This document shows, piece after piece, positions 52,154 to 61,025 of a DNA stretch of 64,000 nucleotides (the stretch's first letter is position 1; every line of letters starts with the position of its first letter). The stretch comes from Vibrio sp. YMD68 (GTDB lineage: Bacteria > Pseudomonadota > Gammaproteobacteria > Enterobacterales > Vibrionaceae), in assembly GCF_029958905.1 (NCBI RefSeq), contig NZ_CP124614.1:930001-994000 (forward strand). Reading direction: 5' to 3'. The notes beneath the pieces are model-generated. The model worked only from the letters and a program-made list of their open reading frames with translations. It did not search any database and had not been told where the DNA came from. The position numbers and the translations under genes were made by a program.

Positions 52154-52633
52154 GTGAGACATCGGTTATGGATGAGCTTTCTGACTTTACTCCTTAGTGC
52201 GTGTAGTAGTGAGCCTGAACGATACGATCCAACGTTATTACCCACCAAAGTGACATTCAGTATTGTCGCGCGTGATGAGGTCAACCCAAATATTGGGGGA
52301 CAGGCATCCCCTGTGGAAATACAAGTGTTTGAACTGGTGGATGATTCGATGTTTATGTCATCAAGTTATGACCAGTTAAAAACGGATGATAAGAAGGCTC
52401 TGAAAAGTAATTTTGTCAAAAACTATGACTACGTCTTAATGCCAGGGCAATTTAAATTCGTTAATCCAATAGAAATCAATACGGAAACGAACTACATCGG
52501 CATCATGGCACACTTTTCTGACATTGAGCTTAGTGAATGGAAAAAAGCAATCAAAGTACAGAACAAAGGCAGGGAGTATCACCTTTTGATACTTCTCGAT
52601 GAATATGACGTTACGTTGGATAAGGTGGAATAA
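52154..52633 (+). CDS. tssJ: T6SS outer-membrane lipoprotein TssJ
   Basis: This 159-residue protein starts with GTG, and its signal peptide MRHRLWMSFLTLLLSAC ends in a lipobox (LLSAC, C17). A beta-sandwich follows (SPVEIQVFELVDDSMFM, YVLMPGQFKFVNPIEI). It anchors TssM in the outer membrane. It starts 2 bases after the tagH stop. Confidence 0.92.
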   Translation: MRHRLWMSFLTLLLSACSSEPERYDPTLLPTKVTFSIVARDEVNPNIGGQASPVEIQVFELVDDSMFMSSSYDQLKTDDKKALKSNFVKNYDYVLMPGQFKFVNPIEINTETNYIGIMAHFSDIELSEWKKAIKVQNKGREYHLLILLDEYDVTLDKVE

Positions 52634-52638
52634 ACAAG

Positions 52639-53973
52639 ATGTTTTCACGCAATCGTGTTATTTGGAATGAAGGCTTATTCATTAAGCCGCAGCACTTCCA
52701 ACAACAGCAAAGATACACTGAATATTATATTGATGAGCGTATGAGCTCTGTTAGTCGTTATTTGTATGGTCTGTCCGAGTTTTCATTAAACCCTGAATAC
52801 CTCTCTTTCGGTCGTATAGCCATTGAACGGGCTGTTGGCATTATGCCTGACGGCACTGCGTTTCGTATTCCTCAAGAAGATATTTTGCCTGATGCACTGG
52901 AGATCAACGATGCGTCGCTTGCTAACCAATTAGTGTATCTAGCAATCCCGTTACGCAGCGAATCGTTAATGGAGGTGAACTGGCCAGAAACGCGTGGAAC
53001 AGGACGCTACGAAAGCCGTCGTCTTGAAGTTCGTGATGTGCATACTGTTCAAGGTGATATGAGCACTATTGATGTATCACCGATGCGTATTCAATTAATG
53101 TTAGAGAAAGAAGATCGTAGTGCATATGCCTCGATGGCTGTGGCCCGTATTTTAGAAAAGCGCCCTGACGGGAGCGTAGTCATGGAGCCCGATTTTATAC
53201 CGTGTCATCACAATGTTGTCGGTCATTTCGCTCTGCACCGTTGTGTGAGTGAAATTGCAGGCTTGATGCATGAACGTGCAAAGAACATTGCTCAACGTAT
53301 TAGCTCTCCTTCTCAAGGAGGGGTCGCTGATGTATCTGATTTTATGTTGCTGCAAGCATTAAACCGTTTACAACCACAGATGCAACATTTAGCTGAGCTA
53401 CGTAGCCTCCACCCTGAGCGCCTCTTTGAATGCCTATCAACGGTGGCCGGAGAATTGGCAACCTTTGCTGATGAAAGTCGTTTACCTCCAACAATAACCA
53501 GCTATAACCATGATAAACCGACAAGATCCTTCAAGCCTTTGCTTCGAAATATCCGTCAATATCTCAGTGTGGTACTGGAACCCAAAGCCGTGTCTATCCA
53601 GCTAGATAAACGTAAATACGGCTTGATGGTAGCACCAGTCCAAGACCCACAACTTATAGAAAGTGCTGAATTTATTATTGCAGTCAAAGCGCGCATGCCA
53701 ATGGACGAGTTGCGTCGCCTATTTACTCAACAAACTAAAGTATCGTCAGTTGAGAAAATCCGTGAGCTTATTTCTGTACAACTGCCTGGTATCCCCTTAA
53801 TTGCACTGCCAGTCGCCCCACGTCAGCTGCCTTATCACGCTGGCTATACGTATTACCAACTGGATAAAACCAGCAATGCGTGGAATACGCTTCAGCACTC
53901 GAGTGGTTTCGCTTTCCACATCGCAGCAGCATTTGAAGATCTCGACCTTCAATTTTGGGCCATCAGGAATTAA
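52639..53973 (+). CDS. tssK: T6SS baseplate protein TssK
   Basis: This 444-residue protein begins FSRNRVIWNEGLFIKPQHFQQQQRYTEYYID, the TssK N-terminal shoulder signature. The receptor-like C-terminal domain ends AFEDLDLQFWAIRN. Its trimers connect the baseplate to the TssL-TssM membrane complex. Typical length. Confidence 0.96.
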   Translation: MFSRNRVIWNEGLFIKPQHFQQQQRYTEYYIDERMSSVSRYLYGLSEFSLNPEYLSFGRIAIERAVGIMPDGTAFRIPQEDILPDALEINDASLANQLVYLAIPLRSESLMEVNWPETRGTGRYESRRLEVRDVHTVQGDMSTIDVSPMRIQLMLEKEDRSAYASMAVARILEKRPDGSVVMEPDFIPCHHNVVGHFALHRCVSEIAGLMHERAKNIAQRISSPSQGGVADVSDFMLLQALNRLQPQMQHLAELRSLHPERLFECLSTVAGELATFADESRLPPTITSYNHDKPTRSFKPLLRNIRQYLSVVLEPKAVSIQLDKRKYGLMVAPVQDPQLIESAEFIIAVKARMPMDELRRLFTQQTKVSSVEKIRELISVQLPGIPLIALPVAPRQLPYHAGYTYYQLDKTSNAWNTLQHSSGFAFHIAAAFEDLDLQFWAIRN

Positions 53974-53975
53974 CC

Positions 53976-54749
53976 ATGAATACAGTTAAAAAAACAGGTC
54001 AATACAGTCAGTTACTTTTTGATGATGTAGAAAGAATCAATCATGACCAAGATCACTGGTTTCAACTGCGTGGTAATTTACATAACCCATTAATTGATGC
54101 GGCGACCCCGTTACTTGGTTTGGCCTTACGCGCTCGTCAGTTAACAGAGTGTGACAACATAGAAGCGATCTACAAACAAACTATTGAAGAGATTAAGACC
54201 ATAGAACTCGAGCTCACGGAACTAGGTTATGAGCACGCGCTGTTAATGGCATACCGCTATATTTTGTGCGCTTTTTTGGATGAATCTATCATGGGGACAT
54301 CATGGGGGGCGTCAACAATGTGGGCTGAACACTCCATGTTATCGCGTTTTCACAATGAAACTTGGGGAGGTGAAAAGGTATTTACCATTCTTAAGCGTAT
54401 TGAAGGCGACCCTGAACATTACAAACCGTTGCTTGAATTCATATATCAATGTTTGGTACTTGGCTTTGAAGGCAAATACCGAGTGATTGAGTCAGGGACA
54501 CTTGATCGTGAAAAAATTATCAATCAATTGTACAAATTACTCAACAAAGACCATGAAAAAAACGACACTCACCTCACAAAAGTCATTGAGCATGTCGCTC
54601 ATTCGCAGTTCACATTGAGTAAACAGATCCCGTTGTGGTCGATATTTGCCAGCTTTATTGTGCTGTGGGTTGGCGTGTTTCTCGGTTACAGCTACTTACT
54701 CCACGTCAAAACTAATGACGTAATCGAACAACTTAATCAAATTTTATAA
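53976..54749 (+). CDS. tssL: T6SS inner-membrane protein TssL (DotU family)
   Basis: The product has 257 residues from ATG 53976 with AGGA upstream. A cytoplasmic helical DotU domain with YILCAFLDESIMGTSWG and FHNETWGGEKVFTILKRI is followed by one C-terminal membrane helix (about 225-245, IFASFIVLWVGVFLGYSYLL). There is no peptidoglycan-binding extension, as in the V. cholerae-type TssL. Confidence 0.95.
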   Translation: MNTVKKTGQYSQLLFDDVERINHDQDHWFQLRGNLHNPLIDAATPLLGLALRARQLTECDNIEAIYKQTIEEIKTIELELTELGYEHALLMAYRYILCAFLDESIMGTSWGASTMWAEHSMLSRFHNETWGGEKVFTILKRIEGDPEHYKPLLEFIYQCLVLGFEGKYRVIESGTLDREKIINQLYKLLNKDHEKNDTHLTKVIEHVAHSQFTLSKQIPLWSIFASFIVLWVGVFLGYSYLLHVKTNDVIEQLNQIL

Positions 54750-54770
54750 TCATTAAGCTAGGTGTTTACC

Positions 54771-57380
54771 GTGATACGTATTGAACTGCCCACTCTTATT
54801 GCTAAATTAAACCAACAGAGCAAACTTGCCCTTGAGCAAGCAGCGTCTGTTTGTATTGAACGCTTGCATAGTGAAATTACTTTTGAACACTACCTTAGTG
54901 TCTTGTTAGACAATCCACTTTCTGATGTGCGTACCATCTTTAAGCAATTCAACATCCCTGTCGATGAAGTTAAACAAACGATTGTAACCGGTTTTACTCG
55001 TGAACAAGGGCTTGATAGCTACCCAGCATTCTCACCGTTATTAGTCGAACTACTTCAAGAAGCATGGCTACTCTCGACGACAGAATGGGATCAAACTGAG
55101 CTACGCTCTGGGGTTATTCTATTCGCAGCACTAACTCGCTCCGATCGTTACATGGATCAAAAATTGGGGTGCGCTCTCGACAGGATTAATCGCGAAAGCT
55201 TAAAAAAACATTTTGACATGATTGTCGCAGGCTCATCAGAAACACAAGTTGAACAAACAGAACGGGGGGATAAAGCACTAACACGAGAAGATAATGATGT
55301 TTCCATCTTAGCTAAATTTTGCAACAACGTGACCGAGCAAGCTCGCCAAAAAGAACTCGACCCAGTGTTATGCCGTGAGAACGAAATCAACCTTATGATT
55401 GATATCTTGTGTCGTCGCCGCAAAAACAACCCGATCGTCGTCGGTGATGCAGGGGTTGGCAAAAGCGCGATGATTGAAGGATTAGCTCTGCGTGTGGTTG
55501 CTGGTACCGTACCATTACAACTTCAAGGGGTTGAGCTTTACTCACTCGATTTAGGGTTACTGCAAGCTGGTGCGTCCGTAAAAGGTGAATTCGAAAAACG
55601 ATTAAAAGGTGTTATTGATGCAATTAAGCACTCACCGAAGCCAATCATCTTGTTTATTGATGAAGCGCACACCTTAATTGGAGCAGGGAACCAAGAAGGA
55701 AACGGGGATGCGGCAAACTTGCTTAAACCTGCTCTGGCTCGAGGTGAATTAAGCACTATCGCCGCAACAACGTGGAAAGAATACAAAAAGTACTTTGAGA
55801 AAGATCCTGCATTAACACGTCGTTTTCAAGTGGTCAAACTCAATGAGCCAAGTGTCGAGCAAGCGATCGATATTTTGCGAGGATTGAACCCTGTCTATGA
55901 AAAGACTCACAATGTTTTAATCACCGATGATGCGTTGAAAGCGGCGGCTGAATTGTCAGTACGTTACCTCTCTGGCAGACAACTACCTGACAAGGCGATC
56001 GACGTACTCGACACGGCCTGTGCTCGTATTGCGATCAATTTGACCTCGCCCCCAAAACGTATAGCCTTAATTGAGACAGCGTGTCATCAACGTCAACTCG
56101 AAATCGATATGTTAGAGCGTGCTCAGTTGCTTGGTAAAAATGTTGACCATGAGCGTTTAGAAGTGCTTAAAGTTCAAGAAGCTGAAGATGAGCAAGAGCG
56201 TGTTCAATTGACTTCTAAATGGCAACAACAAAAAGAATGGGTTGAAGAAATTATAGAGCTTCGAGCCTCGCTTGCAAGCGAACAACCCGTACTAATACCA
56301 ATCAAACAACGCGAAGATATTGTGGCAGCGATCCGCCATAAATATCAACAACTCGAAGCGATCCCACACACTGAACGCCTTATCCATCCACAAGTCGACA
56401 CACAGCAAATTGCCGAGGTAATCGCTGATTGGACCGGTGTCCCCGTTGACCAAATGAACAATGACGAATTACATAAAATCACCCACCTAACGAGCATATT
56501 GGGTGAATCAATTAAGGGGCAAGGTATTGCGATTGAGCGTATCCATCGCCACCTTCTAACAGCACGTGCCGACTTACGCCGCCCAGGTAGGCCAAAAGGG
56601 GCTTTCTTGCTCGTTGGCCCGAGTGGTGTCGGAAAAACCGAAACAGTGGTTCAATTGGCTGAGCACTTGTATGGAGGTAAGCAGTTCCTAAGTACGATCA
56701 ACATGTCAGAGTATCAAGAGAAGCATACCGTTTCACGTTTAATCGGCTCTCCTCCAGGTTATGTTGGCTATGGAGAAGGCGGTATATTAACAGAGGCGAT
56801 TCGTAAAATGCCTTATTCAGTGGTGTTGCTTGATGAGGTTGAAAAAGCACATCCAGAGGTTCTAAATCTTTTCTATCAAGCCTTTGATAAAGGTGAACTT
56901 GCCGATGGCGAAGGGCGAATCATCGACTGTCAGAACATCGTATTTTTCCTGACCTCGAACTTAGGCTTTCAGACAATCGTCGATTACACAGATAAAGTAG
57001 ATCAGCTAGATGATGCGCTCTATCCCGAGTTGGCCGCTTTCTTCAAACCAGCGTTATTAGCAAGGATGGAGATCGTTCCGTATAAGCCATTAAACAAGGA
57101 AGTACTTGAGTCCATCGTCCGTTATAAGCTATCGCGCTTAGAGATACTCTTTAATGAGCGCTACGCGGCAGAAGTCGTCATTGAAGATTCATTGATTGAT
57201 GAAATTTTATCGCGTGCGACTCGCGCAGAAAATGGCGCTCGTATGTTAGAAGCGATTATTGAAGGTCAATTACTGCCGCCAATTTCTCTGGCTTTATTGA
57301 ATAAACTTTCTGAGCAGCAATCTGTGGCGCGCATCTATCTTGCAGCAGAAAATGGCCAGTTTATCGGTGAGGTTGAATAG
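54771..57380 (+). CDS. tssH: T6SS sheath-recycling ATPase TssH (ClpV)
   Basis: The product has 869 residues from GTG 54771 (MIRIELPTLIAKLN); an in-frame GTG at 54762 would add three. It has a double-Clp N-domain, AAA+ 1 with Walker A GDAGVGKS near 225 and Walker B ILFIDEAHTL, a middle coiled coil (about 410-510), and AAA+ 2 with GPSGVGKT near 620 and pore loop GYVGYGEGG. It disassembles contracted sheath by binding TssB/TssC. Confidence 0.96.
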   Translation: MIRIELPTLIAKLNQQSKLALEQAASVCIERLHSEITFEHYLSVLLDNPLSDVRTIFKQFNIPVDEVKQTIVTGFTREQGLDSYPAFSPLLVELLQEAWLLSTTEWDQTELRSGVILFAALTRSDRYMDQKLGCALDRINRESLKKHFDMIVAGSSETQVEQTERGDKALTREDNDVSILAKFCNNVTEQARQKELDPVLCRENEINLMIDILCRRRKNNPIVVGDAGVGKSAMIEGLALRVVAGTVPLQLQGVELYSLDLGLLQAGASVKGEFEKRLKGVIDAIKHSPKPIILFIDEAHTLIGAGNQEGNGDAANLLKPALARGELSTIAATTWKEYKKYFEKDPALTRRFQVVKLNEPSVEQAIDILRGLNPVYEKTHNVLITDDALKAAAELSVRYLSGRQLPDKAIDVLDTACARIAINLTSPPKRIALIETACHQRQLEIDMLERAQLLGKNVDHERLEVLKVQEAEDEQERVQLTSKWQQQKEWVEEIIELRASLASEQPVLIPIKQREDIVAAIRHKYQQLEAIPHTERLIHPQVDTQQIAEVIADWTGVPVDQMNNDELHKITHLTSILGESIKGQGIAIERIHRHLLTARADLRRPGRPKGAFLLVGPSGVGKTETVVQLAEHLYGGKQFLSTINMSEYQEKHTVSRLIGSPPGYVGYGEGGILTEAIRKMPYSVVLLDEVEKAHPEVLNLFYQAFDKGELADGEGRIIDCQNIVFFLTSNLGFQTIVDYTDKVDQLDDALYPELAAFFKPALLARMEIVPYKPLNKEVLESIVRYKLSRLEILFNERYAAEVVIEDSLIDEILSRATRAENGARMLEAIIEGQLLPPISLALLNKLSEQQSVARIYLAAENGQFIGEVE

Positions 57381-58963
57381 TGCGTTCTAACTGGTTAGCG
57401 CAAGTCACTGAGCTTATTGGCATTAAAAGTAAGAGTGAACTAATCGCTCGATTTGTCGATATTATTATCGAAGAGTTAAGCTTGTCGAACTGCATGATAT
57501 TAACACTAAACTCTGAGGGGCGTCGCCTCATCCCGCATGAGAAGAAGATTAACGTTTCATGGGGCGTTGATGATCTCAGCAACCCATTTTCTCATGTCTT
57601 GCAAAATGCAGTGCCAATGACTCTCTCTTCGGATGATCTCTTATTTTGGCAATCGGACCGCGATTTTACTGAGCTTGTATCTGATGTGGGGATGTTTGAA
57701 AGCGTAAGTATTCATCCATTACCGATGCATTCCAAACAAGTGGCGATGGTGTTGTATATGTTAGGCGATCACAATGCGCTCACCCAAGTTTTTTTAAGCC
57801 AAAATTGCATCAAGTTCGTTAATGTGTTCACCAAACAATGGCAACTGCTAGAAGAGATGGATCGTAAGCAGCATGATAAGAACGTGCTATCTGAATCACT
57901 CAATGAAATGCAACGCGATACCAAACTACGTAATATAGCCGACAAATTGTCTCAATCATTAGTTGGCGAAAGTAATGTAATGCAAAGGCTTCGCCAACAA
58001 ATTGTCAGTGCCGCTGAATCTCAACTATCGATCATGATACAAGGCGATACTGGCACAGGCAAAGAATTGGTAGCACAAGCCATTCACCGTATTTCTAGTG
58101 GCAATGAGAAACCATTAGTTGCTATTAACTGTGCAGCCATTCCAGAAAGCCTACTTGAAAGCGAGCTCTTTGGTTACTGCAAGGGCGCATTTTCTGGCGC
58201 AGAATCGAATCACAAAGGTCTGATTGCTCAAGCCGATGGGGGGACACTCTTCCTTGATGAGATTGGCGATATGCCGATTTCGCTACAAGCCAAACTCCTG
58301 CGCGTTCTCGAAACAAAGCAGTTTCGACCTATTGGTGCCAAAGAAGAGCTAAGCTCTGAGTTTCGCCTAGTCTCAGCAACACACGTCAACTTACTGGCAC
58401 AAGTTCGTAATAAACAATTTCGTCAGGATTTGTATTACCGCCTCCTCCAGTACCCGCTGACTCTACCACTCTTGTCTGAACGCCTTGAGGATATTGCGCC
58501 GTTAAGCCAGCACTTTGTTCATCAATTCAATCAACAACACGGGACTAACATTCGCGGTTTGCACTATCGCGCTTTGGATTGTTTAAAACAATACTCCTTC
58601 CCAGGTAATGTTCGTGAGTTAAAGTCTTTGGTGGAATTTGGCTGTGCTCAATGCCTTAATGCATCGGAAGTGGGTGAGGACTGTCTCACTCATCGTATAA
58701 CGGGCATGAATGTTGACCTACATGATCCAGCAATGCATCACTGCGCCCAGCCAACTCTTATCAGCGAGCCATCAACCACACTGGTTCATGAGAACATCTC
58801 GACTATCAATAATTTAAAACAAGCAATGAATGAATATGAAAAGCAGCTTATTTGTAAGCGACTGGAAACATTCTCCGGAGATCGGACTAAAGCTGCGAAA
58901 AGTTTAGGGATCCCTAAACGCACACTCGCCTATAAATGTCAAAAATTGGAGATAAAAACATGA
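57380..58963 (+). CDS. vasH: Sigma-54-dependent activator VasH
   Basis: This 527-residue protein has an N-terminal GAF-like sensory region (about 1-180), then the AAA+ domain with Walker A GDTGTGKE near 222, sigma-54-contacting loop GAFSGA near 270 and Walker B GGTLFLDEIGD near 290. A C-terminal Fis-type helix-turn-helix follows (TKAAKSLGIPKRTLAYKCQKL). The usual GAFTGA threonine is serine. It starts at GTG 57380, one base into the clpV stop. It probably activates Hcp and effector operons and perhaps this cluster. Confidence 0.93.
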   Translation: MRSNWLAQVTELIGIKSKSELIARFVDIIIEELSLSNCMILTLNSEGRRLIPHEKKINVSWGVDDLSNPFSHVLQNAVPMTLSSDDLLFWQSDRDFTELVSDVGMFESVSIHPLPMHSKQVAMVLYMLGDHNALTQVFLSQNCIKFVNVFTKQWQLLEEMDRKQHDKNVLSESLNEMQRDTKLRNIADKLSQSLVGESNVMQRLRQQIVSAAESQLSIMIQGDTGTGKELVAQAIHRISSGNEKPLVAINCAAIPESLLESELFGYCKGAFSGAESNHKGLIAQADGGTLFLDEIGDMPISLQAKLLRVLETKQFRPIGAKEELSSEFRLVSATHVNLLAQVRNKQFRQDLYYRLLQYPLTLPLLSERLEDIAPLSQHFVHQFNQQHGTNIRGLHYRALDCLKQYSFPGNVRELKSLVEFGCAQCLNASEVGEDCLTHRITGMNVDLHDPAMHHCAQPTLISEPSTTLVHENISTINNLKQAMNEYEKQLICKRLETFSGDRTKAAKSLGIPKRTLAYKCQKLEIKT

Positions 58964-59598
58964 AAAAAGTCTCTATTTACCTCCTAACACTCTGGCTAAA
59001 TGGTTGGCTATTTAGCCCCTTGGTAATTGCCAACGATTCAACACCATCGCAACTTGCTCTCGCTCAACAGTGCACAACCGTCAGTAAGCGATTAGAGCGA
59101 TTACGTTGTTTTGATCAAGCGATGGGCACACAGGTACAACAAACTACTCACTCTATGAATAGCGACAAACCACAAGCTTGGCGTACTGCGTTCACCAGTG
59201 CGCTAAAAGCTCAACCAATTAACGTTAATGAGAGACATAATGGTGATGCTTGGTTAACCTTATCAATGCCTCAAACATATGAGTCACCTTCCCCTGTACT
59301 GATGATGAGTTGCATAAATAAGATAAGTCGCATTGAACTTGCGCTTCCCATAGCACTGGAAGCAGCACGACTCGAGATGTCAGTCGCGTCTGGACCTAAA
59401 CAGTATTGGCGCAGTGATGATATTGGAGTGTTGTTCTCATCTGCACGAGGACTACCTGCAATTTCAATGATGAAAGCGATGCTTAAAAGTCCACGGTTGA
59501 CGCTGCGTTCTAACTCATCATTAGTTGACGGATTGCAGTTTGACGCAACTGACTTAGATAGCGCTCTTATCCCATTACGACAACAGTGTGGGTGGTAA
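58960..59598 (+). CDS. tagO: T6SS-associated protein TagO (VasI)
   Basis: This 212-residue protein has a cleavable signal peptide (MKKVSIYLLTLWLNGWLFSP ... VIA). CTTVSKRLERLRCFDQAMGTQ then forms the conserved VasI start with two cysteines. The C-terminal domain (SVASGPKQYWRSDDIGVLFSSARG) is typical of TagO. ATG 58960 overlaps the vasH stop as ATGA. Function within the apparatus is poorly defined; it acts in the periplasm. Confidence 0.9.
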   Translation: MKKVSIYLLTLWLNGWLFSPLVIANDSTPSQLALAQQCTTVSKRLERLRCFDQAMGTQVQQTTHSMNSDKPQAWRTAFTSALKAQPINVNERHNGDAWLTLSMPQTYESPSPVLMMSCINKISRIELALPIALEAARLEMSVASGPKQYWRSDDIGVLFSSARGLPAISMMKAMLKSPRLTLRSNSSLVDGLQFDATDLDSALIPLRQQCGW

Positions 59599-59600
59599 CG

Positions 59601-61010
59601 ATGGATATTACTCAATATCGAACCTGTATCATTCGTCCAATCAGCAAGGAATCGCCAGTTGGAGAACGGTTATTAGAAGATCCACTGTTTGATTTTGTAG
59701 AAGAGCAAATGATGAAAGTCGGCTCTTTATCTCACGCTCATGTGCAATGGGAAGAGGTTGAGCATAGCACTGTCACTTTACTTAATGATAAAAGTAAAGA
59801 CATTAAACTTCTGGTTTATCTTTTACAATGTCTTCACCATCAACTTTCTCCCAAACGCTTTATCACTTCTTTTGGTGTTATGAGCGATTTCATTGCCCAC
59901 TATTGGCAAGATTCTTTTCCCGCACCAGGAAAACGAGGCAACTTGCCGAGACGAAAATTCTTCAGTCAAATCGCTCAACGATTTGCCATGGCGGCAGAAA
60001 AGTTTGATTTCAACGCACTCGATAGCCTAGAGCAAAATGAGTTGCAACAAGCGGTACAAGAATGGCAATCGGTCATTGAAACGAACAAATTGTCATCAGA
60101 TGTCACAGAGTCGGTGGCAGTAACGATTATTAATCGACTAAAAAGCATTCAAGAGCGTCAAAACATTACGCAATCCAAACCGCAAGAGCGAACGGCTCCG
60201 ACAACAAGTACTTCAACACCATCCTCTTCATTGGTTATAGATAACTCGAGCGATAAAGCAGCAAAGCATACGTTACTGAACGTTGCAGAATACCTATCTG
60301 AACAAGAGTTCTCAGGTGCATTGGCGATTCGTGTGCGCCGTCATGCGTTGTGGGGGGGGATCACAACGCTTCCTGATCATGATCATCAAGGACAAACCTT
60401 ACTAAGAGGAATGCAACCTGAGCGAGTAAAAGAGTATCAAGACCAGTCATCACATCAACCTAACCTCGCATTATGGAGGCGTCTGGAGCAGAGTTTGACT
60501 ATCGCACCTTATTGGTTTGAAGGACAACTGATGAGTTACGGTATTGCAAAAACATTAGGTCTAGAAGATTGGTGCAAAGCGATTGTTGAGGAAACTCAGA
60601 GTTTTATTGAACGTTTCCCGACCGTAGTGGAACTTAAATTTAAAGGGGGAGCCCCCTTTATTAGTGATGCCGTTCGAGACTGGCTCACTACGGAACAAGG
60701 TTGTGTTGCGGGCGCAGCACCTGGCTCTGTGCACTGGCAAGAAAAGCGCACTGAAGCCTTTAGCTTAGCTAATGAGGGCGGCCTAGCGGTAGCTATGTCG
60801 ATGCTTAATGAAGGGTTAGTCGCTGCAATCGAGCCACGCGATCGTTTTTACTGGCGCTTATTAAGTGCTGACTTACTTAAACATCATCATTTAGAGGCTA
60901 TGGCTAAAGAGCAATATCAGACCTTAAAAAAAGAAATCACACAGACGAGCGTCACCGATTGGGAGCCGTCACTTGTCGAACAACTAGAACAAAATACAAC
61001 GTCAGATTAA
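59601..61010 (+). CDS. tssA: T6SS protein TssA (VasJ)
   Basis: This 469-residue protein has the ImpA N-terminal domain in the first about 120 residues (PISKESPVGERLLEDPLFDFVEEQMMKVG). A linker and a C-terminal VasJ-type domain follow (FSGALAIRVRRHALWGGI-like region, ending DWEPSLVEQL). TssA caps or primes sheath and tube growth. The start ATG 59601 has GGTGG upstream. Confidence 0.92.
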   Translation: MDITQYRTCIIRPISKESPVGERLLEDPLFDFVEEQMMKVGSLSHAHVQWEEVEHSTVTLLNDKSKDIKLLVYLLQCLHHQLSPKRFITSFGVMSDFIAHYWQDSFPAPGKRGNLPRRKFFSQIAQRFAMAAEKFDFNALDSLEQNELQQAVQEWQSVIETNKLSSDVTESVAVTIINRLKSIQERQNITQSKPQERTAPTTSTSTPSSSLVIDNSSDKAAKHTLLNVAEYLSEQEFSGALAIRVRRHALWGGITTLPDHDHQGQTLLRGMQPERVKEYQDQSSHQPNLALWRRLEQSLTIAPYWFEGQLMSYGIAKTLGLEDWCKAIVEETQSFIERFPTVVELKFKGGAPFISDAVRDWLTTEQGCVAGAAPGSVHWQEKRTEAFSLANEGGLAVAMSMLNEGLVAAIEPRDRFYWRLLSADLLKHHHLEAMAKEQYQTLKKEITQTSVTDWEPSLVEQLEQNTTSD

Positions 61011-61025
61011 GCAAAAGGACTGTCC

